A DNA stretch of 5,048 nt from DATDVD01 sp035290065 (GTDB lineage Bacteria; Pseudomonadota; Gammaproteobacteria; Coxiellales; Coxiellaceae). This document shows, piece by piece, positions 1 to 4,932 of the stretch. Position numbers and translations under genes: made by a program. The notes beneath the pieces are model-generated. The model searched no databases and was not told where the DNA came from. It saw nothing but the letters and a program-made list of their open reading frames with translations. The stretch is from contig DATDVD010000079.1 of assembly GCA_035290065.1 (NCBI GenBank), positions 1-5,048 on the forward strand, read 5' to 3'. The first letter of the stretch is position 1. Every line of letters starts with the position of its first letter.

Positions 1-1
1 C

Positions 2-517
2 CACGGTGATATCCCGTTGTCTACTATTTGTTTAGCCATCGGCGAGGGCACAGCCGATGCCATGGAAAAGGCAGGAATTCCTGTAGCAGCGAGGCCCACA
101 CTTTTCAGCAGCGAAGGATTATTAGAGTTGCCGGAACTTCAACACGTGGATCAACAATCCATTGCTATTATCACAGGGGAAAATTCACGGGGTTTATTAA
201 AAAAAGCCCTTATTCAGCGCGGTGCAAAGGTAAAAGAATATGGTGTTTATCGCCGTCAATGTCCGGTGGTAACACCTGAGCAAATAAAGCAACTGATACA
301 AACATCCATTCATGCCATTATTATTACCAGCCAAGAAAGTTTAAGTAATTTAATCCATATGCTAGGAGAAAAGAATTGCCCGTGGCTTTTTCAGCAATCG
401 TTGTTAGTGATTCATCCGAAAATAGAGGCCTATGCGCGTGAGATGGGTTTTCAGAATACCATTGGGGTGGCAAAAAATCCTACCGCCAAAGCGCTGCTCG
501 ATGAATTAAAAATATGA
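2..517 (+). CDS. hemD: Uroporphyrinogen-III synthase, 3' part (5' end outside window)
   Basis: HemD converts hydroxymethylbilane to uroporphyrinogen III, inverting ring D while closing the macrocycle, in the cytoplasm. The reading frame is open from the first complete codon at position 2, so about 171 residues of a protein usually near 250 are visible and the N-terminal part lies upstream. Family features seen are the segment CLAIGEGTADAMEKAG, the SEGLLELPEL motif, the stretch IAIITGENSRGLLKKAL followed by QRGAKVKEYGVYRR, and a late segment ITSQESLSNLIHML typical of the second Rossmann-like domain. The TTG at 17 is not the real start, because the frame continues upstream through conserved-looking sequence. 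It lies upstream of hemX and hemY in the same direction, as in the enterobacterial hemCDXY operon, so hemC would be expected just before the window (inference). The stop is TGA at 515-517. Confidence 0.93.
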   Translation, partial: HGDIPLSTICLAIGEGTADAMEKAGIPVAARPTLFSSEGLLELPELQHVDQQSIAIITGENSRGLLKKALIQRGAKVKEYGVYRRQCPVVTPEQIKQLIQTSIHAIIITSQESLSNLIHMLGEKNCPWLFQQSLLVIHPKIEAYAREMGFQNTIGVAKNPTAKALLDELKI

Positions 518-545
518 TATACTGCTTTTTAATCTTAGAAAATAG

Positions 546-574
546 CCTGGATCCTTGCTGCGAAAAAATCCAGG
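546..574 (+). repeat. Hairpin repeat 1 in the hemD-hemX gap
   Basis: Perfect 7-bp inverted repeat CCTGGAT (546-552) and ATCCAGG (568-574) around a 15-base loop. It is not followed by a T-run, so it is a poor intrinsic terminator. It resembles hairpin repeat 2, which lies 20 bp further on, in size and outer sequence. Both look like degenerate copies of one dispersed palindromic repeat (inference). Confidence 0.5.
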
Positions 575-594
575 GAAACATAAACTTTTAACTT

Positions 595-622
595 CCTGAA
601 TCTTCGCGCAGCGAGATTTAGG
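595..622 (+). repeat. Hairpin repeat 2, just before the hemX ribosome-binding site
   Basis: Arms CCTGAATCTTCGC (595-607) and GCGAGATTTAGG (611-622) enclose a three-base loop GCA. The stem has about 12 pairs, with one G-U wobble and one bulged T. In the hemD-hemX RNA it would end a few bases before the presumed Shine-Dalgarno sequence of hemX (about 625-630). It could affect hemX translation or mRNA processing, or simply be a decayed REP-like element. No T-run follows it. Confidence 0.55.
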
Positions 623-638
623 CTACGGGAATATGTTT

Positions 639-1688
639 ATGAAAGAACAAATGTCTCCACCCATTAAACCGGTTCCTCTCAAAACAGGACGCTCTTTCAC
701 CCGAATCGTATTGCTGGTCGTTGTGATTATTTTTGTGGCCAGTGGCTATTTGTTTTACAAAACCCAACAAAAAATTGCTCAAAATAATGCACAAACAGGG
801 CGTGCTATCCAGCAATTGTCGGCTCAAGTACAAGCGCATGTCAGAGACAACGAGGATGTTACCCTCGCTCTCGAATCAGCCGATGCCCTCGTCCGCCAAG
901 CCCAATTACAATTAATGACCGGCAATACTATTATTGTCGCCATTCAGTTTCTAAAATTAGCAGATCAAAAAATAGCGGGAGTGGATCAGCCGTCTTTACA
1001 GGATATTCGCAAAGCGTTGGCTAATAATATTAGTCAATTACAAGCACTGCGTTTGGTGGATGTAACCCATCTTATTATTCAGCTGGATGCTTTCAATCAT
1101 CAAGTAACGGCTTTAACCATGGCCCCTCAAACGGCGCCTCCTGCTCCCCCGACAATCCCTACTGCTTCTTTTTCAAATGATTGGAAAGGGCATTTTCAAA
1201 AAACAGTAAACAAACTCAAAGAATTTATCGTGATTCGGCATTACACCCAACCGATCGAACCCTTATTAAATGACGAGCAATTAAATTTTCTCAAACAAAA
1301 TATTCAATTAAAAGTATATCAAGCAGAATGGGCAGTGTTGCAACAGCAGTCGGATTTGTATCAGCACAATCTGACATTGATTAGATCGTGGATTCAAACG
1401 TATTACACCCAAAATCCGGCGTTAGCTAACAGTTTGTTAGAAGAGCTGGATAATTTATTAAAAATAACGCTTACACCGACACTGCCCGATCTTAACCCAG
1501 TTCTTGCCTTAATCCATGCGAACTTAAACAACGGAATACCATCCATATCCACGCCGATGGCACCTTCTTCGGTGCCGGTCGAAAAAAATATTCCGACCAC
1601 TTCTTCAACAGGCCTTAAACCGGAAAACACTCCCCAAAAACCTTTGCTTAAAGAGCTGCCGAAAACTCAAACCAGTGTGGAGGCATAA
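639..1688 (+). CDS. hemX: HemX-family membrane protein
   Basis: HemX is the inner-membrane protein encoded after hemD. Databases often call it uroporphyrin-III C-methyltransferase, but that activity is not secure and no SAM-binding motif is visible here. A basic cytoplasmic N-terminus is followed by one membrane segment (IVLLVVVIIFVASGYLFY, about residues 23-40) and a probable coiled coil rich in Q, N and K. A proline-rich linker comes next (around APPAPPTIPTA), then the family's C-terminal helical domain: WKGHF..., LKEFIVIRHYTQPIEPLL, IQLKVYQAEWAVLQQQSDLY and RSWIQTYY. A Pro/Ser/Thr-rich tail ends the protein. Length is 349 residues; the E. coli protein is near 390. ATG at 639 is preferred because ACGGGA (625-630) stands eight bases before it. 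ATG at 633 (two residues more) is too close to that motif but cannot be excluded. Only two bases separate its stop from hemY. Confidence 0.88.
   Translation: MKEQMSPPIKPVPLKTGRSFTRIVLLVVVIIFVASGYLFYKTQQKIAQNNAQTGRAIQQLSAQVQAHVRDNEDVTLALESADALVRQAQLQLMTGNTIIVAIQFLKLADQKIAGVDQPSLQDIRKALANNISQLQALRLVDVTHLIIQLDAFNHQVTALTMAPQTAPPAPPTIPTASFSNDWKGHFQKTVNKLKEFIVIRHYTQPIEPLLNDEQLNFLKQNIQLKVYQAEWAVLQQQSDLYQHNLTLIRSWIQTYYTQNPALANSLLEELDNLLKITLTPTLPDLNPVLALIHANLNNGIPSISTPMAPSSVPVEKNIPTTSSTGLKPENTPQKPLLKELPKTQTSVEA
1679..1683 (+). promoter_or_regulatory. Ribosome-binding site of hemY inside the end of hemX
   Basis: GGAGG lies in the last codons of hemX, seven bases before the hemY ATG. It fixes the hemY start at 1691 and suggests that hemY is translated by coupling to hemX. 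Confidence 0.75.
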
Positions 1689-1690
1689 CC

Positions 1691-2737
1691 ATGAGAATGC
1701 TGATTAAAATCGGTTTGATCATGTTGGCTTCCATTGGCCTGGGTTTTTTAATGTATTCCGATCCAGGCTATATACTCATCGCGTTTCATCACACCAGTAT
1801 TGAAATGAGCGTATGGGTAGGGCTTGCTGTTGGCATCGTCTTATTTATAGCATTTTCAATGAGCTTTCGTTTTCTTCGTCATGTGTTGCATTTGCATCAT
1901 CTCTATCGAGGATGGCAGAGCACTCGTTCTCGTGCGGTATCGCATAGACTAACGCGAGAAGGCTTAACCGCGCTCATTGAAAAACGATATGAATCGGCCA
2001 TTAAAAAATTAATCAAAGCCATTCCCGCGGCGGAAGATCCCGTGGCGAATTATTTAGGCGCGGCGCGCGCGGCACAAGCCCTTAAGCAATTTAAACACCG
2101 AGATAATTATTTAGCTAAAGCCATGCGTTTAGCCGGTAAAAATAACGAGGTTGTGTTATTTACTCAAGCGCATTTACAATTAAAATCCAAGCAATGGTTG
2201 GAAGCGTACACGCTTTTAATGCCTTTCAATCAACAATGCCTTAACAACCATGCGGTATTAAAATTATTGTTAAAGGCAGCTTCTCATTTGGGATTTGATA
2301 AAGTTCAGCACGTATGGCACAGCATGAACATCATGCTGCAATTGTGGCCCGATTTATTATTATTGTATGCAAAGGCATTGGTGAGGCATCAACGATTCGA
2401 TCCTCATTTAGATGTTTTAATTGAACGTATACTTAAAAAAGAATGGGCGCCGGAATTACTTCATTATTATGCTCTGACAGGGGCGAGGGCACATCACGTA
2501 AAATATGCAGAAAAATGGCTTCGCTATTATTCTAAAGACCCTGAGCTGTTGGCTTCTCTCGGACGAATATGTTATCAACAAAAATTATGGGGAAAAGCAG
2601 AGCAATATTTGCGCGCTGCCATTGGGCAAAGACCTACTGCTTCCACCTTTCAATGGCTCGCACGAGTACAAGAAGCGCTGGGTCAACACGATCAGGCGGT
2701 TGAAACGTATCAACAGGGCCTTTCACGGGTTGCTTAA
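1691..2737 (+). CDS. hemY: HemY-family membrane TPR protein, compact form
   Basis: HemY (the proteobacterial TPR type, not the Bacillus protoporphyrinogen oxidase of the same name) is an inner-membrane protein with a cytoplasmic tetratricopeptide-like domain and an undefined part in late haem synthesis. Two membrane segments are seen, about residues 4-22 and 39-63, with the family motif DPGYILIAFHHTSIEMSVWV between and into them. Family segments YRGWQSTRSRAVSHRLTREG and VANYLGAARAAQALKQFKHR follow. The C-terminal TPR block includes EKWLRYYSKDPELLASLGRI, LWGKAEQYL and TFQWLARVQEALGQHDQAVE. Length is 348 residues against about 390-400 in E. coli. From memory of the family, roughly 40-50 residues of mid-domain helices seem absent near residues 195-210, between ASHLGFD and VWHSM, while both ends look intact. 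It lies two bases after hemX, with its ribosome-binding site inside hemX. Confidence 0.9.
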   Translation: MRMLIKIGLIMLASIGLGFLMYSDPGYILIAFHHTSIEMSVWVGLAVGIVLFIAFSMSFRFLRHVLHLHHLYRGWQSTRSRAVSHRLTREGLTALIEKRYESAIKKLIKAIPAAEDPVANYLGAARAAQALKQFKHRDNYLAKAMRLAGKNNEVVLFTQAHLQLKSKQWLEAYTLLMPFNQQCLNNHAVLKLLLKAASHLGFDKVQHVWHSMNIMLQLWPDLLLLYAKALVRHQRFDPHLDVLIERILKKEWAPELLHYYALTGARAHHVKYAEKWLRYYSKDPELLASLGRICYQQKLWGKAEQYLRAAIGQRPTASTFQWLARVQEALGQHDQAVETYQQGLSRVA

Positions 2738-2800
2738 CGCATTCGTTACGAGGTCGTGAAGTGGCTAGAGCAATGACGAAGTGTTGTACTGTTTACCCCA
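2738..2800. other. Convergent gap between hemY and the Tat-like gene
   Basis: This 63-bp stretch lies between two genes that point at each other, where a bidirectional terminator would be expected. No GC-rich hairpin with a T-run is seen on either strand. The only symmetry is the weak ACGA-GG-TCGT motif near 2751-2760, whose two-base loop is too small for a real hairpin. Termination may be Rho-dependent or lie inside the genes. Confidence 0.4.
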
Positions 2801-3034
2801 TTATTTTTGAGGAGGTTTGGTACTGTCCGCAGGGCTTTCTGCTTTAATCACTTCTGCTTCTGAATAATCCAATTCTTCTTCGGGTTCTTGTTTTAAACCG
2901 CGGCGTAAATTGCGTAAATTGCGTACGGCTCTCACAATGTCGTGTCCCAGCGTTTTAACGCGTTGAGTCCCAAAAATAAATATCACCATGGCTATGGTGA
3001 CCAGCAGGGAACCTGGGTTTACTCCTTTAAACAT
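2801..3034 (-). CDS. Small TatA/TatB-family protein (Sec-independent translocation component)
   Basis: A 77-residue protein with the TatA/B plan: a short N-terminal membrane helix (SLLVTIAMVIFIF, about residues 9-21), the hinge FGTQR, then a basic amphipathic helix (VKTLGHDIVRAVRNLRNLRRG) and an acidic, charged, disordered tail ending in Lys. Tat proteins export folded, often cofactor-bearing proteins across the inner membrane. The short tail and the FG hinge suit TatA, whereas the GTQR/RAVRNLRNL stretch recalls TatB and the usual TatB glutamate before the helix is absent, so the subtype is left open. The start is ATG at 3034, because AAGGAG stands six bases before it. An eight-codon longer version from TTG at 3058 would place that motif inside the gene. 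It follows the DUF2909 gene by 25 bp, probably in one transcript. No tatC is seen here. Confidence 0.8.
   Translation of the reverse strand: MFKGVNPGSLLVTIAMVIFIFGTQRVKTLGHDIVRAVRNLRNLRRGLKQEPEEELDYSEAEVIKAESPADSTKPPQK
2903..2926 (-). repeat. In-gene 9-bp tandem repeat
   Basis: On the plus strand GCGTAAATT occurs twice in tandem (2903-2920), followed by a partial third copy GCGTAC. In the Tat-like gene this encodes RNLRNLR of the amphipathic helix. Because the unit is nine bases, slippage would add or remove three residues without a frameshift. Confidence 0.5.
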
Positions 3035-3040
3035 GTTTCT

Positions 3041-3046
3041 CTCCTT
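3041..3046 (-). promoter_or_regulatory. Strong Shine-Dalgarno sequence of the Tat-like gene
   Basis: AAGGAG on the minus strand, six bases before the ATG at 3034. It is the best ribosome-binding site in the window and decides the start of the gene. Confidence 0.8.
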
Positions 3047-3059
3047 AAGGGGAATCAAG

Positions 3060-3266
3060 TTATCCCATTGAAAAGTGAGGCTGGACCCAGCCCATATAAA
3101 ACGTGAGCACCATCAATGCGAATAGTAATAAGGATAGCACAATTCGCCAGGTTAGCGCTTTGGCAAGCTGGATGTCTCGTCCGCCCTTGCGCACCAAGTA
3201 AAAACCGGCGGAACCTAAGCAATAAAGAATGACGAGCATAAATAAAATAACGATAATAACGAGCAT
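3060..3266 (-). CDS. DUF2909 twin-transmembrane protein
   Basis: A 68-residue protein made almost wholly of two membrane helices (about residues 2-24 and 40-60) joined by a basic loop, RKGGRDIQLAKALTWR. The segment ALTWRIVLSLLLFALMV and the ending GWVQPHF match the small DUF2909 family. These genes are commonly found beside SURF1 and cytochrome c oxidase genes in gammaproteobacteria, so a role in oxidase assembly or stability is inferred; no biochemical function is established that I know of. The start is ATG at 3266 with AAGGA eight bases before it. In pseudomonads the gene runs in the same direction as SURF1. Here it is divergent from SURF1 and leads a two-gene unit with the Tat-like gene. 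Confidence 0.85.
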   Translation of the reverse strand: MLVIIVILFMLVILYCLGSAGFYLVRKGGRDIQLAKALTWRIVLSLLLFALMVLTFYMGWVQPHFSMG

Positions 3267-3301
3267 GGCTGAAATCCTTCGAGCTAAGTTAACTAATTAA
3301 G

Positions 3302-3315
3302 GTAGAAAATTCTAC
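3302..3315. promoter_or_regulatory. Small palindrome upstream of the DUF2909-Tat unit
   Basis: GTAGAA and TTCTAC form a perfect 6-bp inverted repeat around AA, 35 bp upstream of the DUF2909 start. Its symmetry and position would suit an operator. On the minus strand it also contains TAGAAT, a one-mismatch -10 box, but the matching -35 region is poor. This is a candidate only. Confidence 0.25.
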
Positions 3316-3330
3316 TGGATTCCGGTTGAG

Positions 3331-3432
3331 TCGGAAATGGGAATAAATTGGAAGTGGCAGTAAACCGAAAATGGCAATAAATCGGGAATGCGAATAAATC
3401 GAAAATGGCAATAAATCGGGAATGGCAATAAA
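3331..3432. repeat. Six tandem 17-bp repeats (consensus TCGGGAATGGCAATAAA)
   Basis: Six 17-bp units stand head to tail with no spacers: 3331-3347, 3348-3364, 3365-3381, 3382-3398, 3399-3415 and 3416-3432. The first two are more diverged. Units 3+4 and 5+6 form a 34-bp pair that is nearly identical, differing at three positions, which suggests a recent doubling of a two-unit block. The array ends exactly where the REPIN-like element starts. There is no coding sense and no spacer structure, so it is not a CRISPR array. It lies between the divergent DUF2909 and SURF1 genes. Confidence 0.85.
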
Positions 3433-3515
3433 TGTAGGGGCAGACCGTGGTCTGCCCGTTCCTCACGATAAACCTTGTGCTACATTCCCGGGCAGACCAC
3501 GGTCTGACCCTACAT
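3432..3515. repeat. REPIN-like element: two inverted palindromic repeats
   Basis: Two 27-bp arms (3432-3458 and 3489-3515) are inverted copies differing at one base and are separated by 30 bp. Each arm begins, read inwards, with ATGTAGGG and is itself palindromic. In the left arm GGGCAGACC and GGTCTGCCC flank GT perfectly; the right arm has one broken pair. This is the layout of paired REP sequences (REPIN/BIME), short non-coding elements usually moved in trans by RAYT (TnpA-REP) transposases. No transposase is in the window, and no target duplication is evident at the ends. Confidence 0.8.
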
Positions 3516-3520
3516 TATTT

Positions 3521-3530
3521 GGAAGGTGAG
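3521..3530 (+). promoter_or_regulatory. Ribosome-binding site of SURF1
   Basis: GGAAGGTGAG stands six bases before the ATG at 3537, just after the REPIN-like element. It decides the SURF1 start in favour of 3537 over the GTG at 3447. Confidence 0.65.
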
Positions 3531-3536
3531 TTTTAT

Positions 3537-4274
3537 ATGACCTTTTCTGCAAAACCGCTCTTTCGCTTGCGTTGCGGAGGAATAGAATTTAGTCCCAGCC
3601 TTTGGCCAACCGTGGGGGTGGCTTTGCTGCTGCCCTTATTTATTCATTTAGGCTTTTGGCAGCTCCATCGTGCCGCGTTAAAGCGTGTTTGGCTCACGCA
3701 ATTCCATCAAGCTCAACAAACTTCCGCAGTAGATTTTTTGAAGGTACCGATGGAGCCTGCTTCTAATTATCGACCTGTTAAAGTCAGGGGCTATTTTGAT
3801 AATCAGCATGTGTTTTTACAAGACAATATAGTACTAGATCATAATCCCGGTTATTATGTATGGATACCGTTCGTAATTCCGGGCCTCTCTCAGCGATTAC
3901 TGGTGAATGTAGGCTGGATAGCGGCCCCTAGCCGAGAAAAGCTTCCTATAATAATCGAGATTAATAATAAACAGACGATTGAAGGCCTTCTGTATTGGCC
4001 TATGGGCAAGGGTTTAATCCTTAAAAATATTCCGGAAAGGGGATGGCCCAGGCGCATTCCTCAGCTAGATACCGAAAAAATGGCGCAGGATTTACAGCAG
4101 CCCCTCTATCCGGGGGTCTTGTTATTATCTCCAAATAATAATCATGGTTATAAAAAAGAATGGCACCCCACGTTTATTCCGCCCGCGCGGCATATGGGCT
4201 ATGCCATCCAGTGGTTTGCACTGGCCGTAACTTTAGTTATTATATATTTCTTTCTTAACCTACACCGGAAATAA
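3537..4274 (+). CDS. SURF1-family cytochrome c oxidase assembly protein
   Basis: SURF1 proteins (Shy1 in yeast) sit in the inner membrane and help insert haem a into subunit I of aa3-type cytochrome c oxidase. The 245-residue product has the family plan. An N-terminal membrane helix (about residues 22-40) runs into LGFWQLHRA (38-46). The periplasmic domain has YRPVKVRGYFDNQHVFLQDN (78-97) and GYYVWIPF, and the C-terminal helix begins with HMGYAIQWFALA (219-230). The usual NRGW motif reads NVGW (124-127). The frame is open upstream to a GTG at 3447, but that stretch lies inside the REPIN-like element. ATG at 3537 has a good ribosome-binding site and gives the expected N-terminus. The SCO-like gene follows after four bases and ctaA after that, so the three probably form one operon. 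Confidence 0.93.
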   Translation: MTFSAKPLFRLRCGGIEFSPSLWPTVGVALLLPLFIHLGFWQLHRAALKRVWLTQFHQAQQTSAVDFLKVPMEPASNYRPVKVRGYFDNQHVFLQDNIVLDHNPGYYVWIPFVIPGLSQRLLVNVGWIAAPSREKLPIIIEINNKQTIEGLLYWPMGKGLILKNIPERGWPRRIPQLDTEKMAQDLQQPLYPGVLLLSPNNNHGYKKEWHPTFIPPARHMGYAIQWFALAVTLVIIYFFLNLHRK

Positions 4275-4278
4275 CACT

Positions 4279-4932
4279 ATGACTATTACTCTTTCCCCCA
4301 CTAGAAAACGCTTGCTGTACAAGCTGTCTATTATTAGTGCCATCTTTATTATCCCCCTGTTGTTGGCTTGGTATCTGGTCCATCACAAGGGATTATTGAG
4401 TGAGACCACGAATTACGGCTATTTAATTAGCCCGCCTTTTCCTGTCAGCAGTTTAAAAATGTATAACGGAAAAGGTCAGATGTTAAACAATTGGGTGTTT
4501 GCACGGCGCGCTCCTTCTTCCGTGGATCAGCGGTTGATTGGCTCGTGGGTGTTGTTGGTGATCAATCCCACTCAATGTGAGCAAGCCTGCAAGACCATGC
4601 TCTACAATGTTCGGCAAATTCATACGGCCACTGGCAAAGATCAGGACCGGGTGCGAACGGCTTTATTAAGTTTTCCAGGCCAACAAACGCCTAAAATGGT
4701 TGCACAAATGCTCGATCCTGATTATAAAGACACCCTTTCTTTATGGATGCAGGCGACGGACTTTAATGCCGTGGTTAATCAATACGTGAAGCTGCCTTAC
4801 GTCGCACAAGAAGGCGCACTCTATATGATTGACCCTTTAGGTAATGTGATGATGGTCTATAAGCCGGATGCAGATCCATCTTCTATTCTGGACGATCTTC
4901 AGCATGTATTACAGGTATCGCAAATTGGATAA
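4279..4932 (+). CDS. SCO-like thioredoxin-fold membrane protein of the cytochrome oxidase cluster
   Basis: This 217-residue protein occupies the place between SURF1 and ctaA where gammaproteobacteria often carry a conserved 'cytochrome oxidase-associated' membrane protein. A basic N-terminus and one membrane anchor (about residues 13-34) are followed by a periplasmic domain that reads like a diverged SCO1/SenC fold. GSWVLLVINPTQCEQAC carries a CxxxC pair (C100, C104), an RTALLSFPGQQTP strand follows, and LYMIDPLGN (181-189) takes the place of the SCO 'yLiDp.G' strand. The histidine that completes the copper site in true SCO proteins is not seen before that strand, where the sequence reads YVAQEGA. 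A copper chaperone or thiol-redox role in oxidase assembly is inferred from fold and context. It starts four bases after SURF1 and its end overlaps ctaA. Confidence 0.8.
   Translation: MTITLSPTRKRLLYKLSIISAIFIIPLLLAWYLVHHKGLLSETTNYGYLISPPFPVSSLKMYNGKGQMLNNWVFARRAPSSVDQRLIGSWVLLVINPTQCEQACKTMLYNVRQIHTATGKDQDRVRTALLSFPGQQTPKMVAQMLDPDYKDTLSLWMQATDFNAVVNQYVKLPYVAQEGALYMIDPLGNVMMVYKPDADPSSILDDLQHVLQVSQIG

Noticed and set aside
555..586. Promoter for hemX (TTGCTG ... CATAAA)
   Set aside because: Only three of six and four of six bases match the sigma-70 boxes, and the -35 box lies in the loop of a hairpin repeat. This is too weak to call.
546..622. Rho-independent terminator between hemD and hemX
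   Set aside because: Neither hairpin is followed by a T-run, and the gene order argues for read-through into hemX.
1403..1630. Minus-strand open frame inside hemX
   Set aside because: It lies opposite a well-supported gene, has no ribosome-binding site and no recognisable domain. The minus-strand frame at 618-839 is rejected for the same reasons.
2505..2759. Plus-strand 84-codon frame overlapping the end of hemY
   Set aside because: It is an out-of-frame shadow of the conserved HemY C-terminus with no family resemblance.
3035..3058. Eight-codon extension of the Tat-like gene from TTG 3058
   Set aside because: The extension would encode the strong AAGGAG motif that properly serves ATG 3034, and Tat proteins begin close to their membrane helix.
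3317..3338. Hairpin TTCCG/CGGAA as a third REP-like copy
   Set aside because: The stem is only five pairs and overlaps the first 17-bp unit; the likeness to the hemX leader hairpins is too slight.
3331..3432. Tandem repeats as a CRISPR array
   Set aside because: The units are only 17 bp, contiguous and without unique spacers, and there are no cas genes.
3331..3432. Tandem repeats as origin iterons
   Set aside because: There is no rep gene, DnaA-box cluster or plasmid context; the flanking genes are chromosomal housekeeping genes.
3447..3536. Thirty-codon N-terminal extension of SURF1 from GTG 3447
   Set aside because: It is translated from the REPIN-like element, has no ribosome-binding site and resembles no SURF1 N-terminus. 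ATG 3537 has a good site and the normal start.
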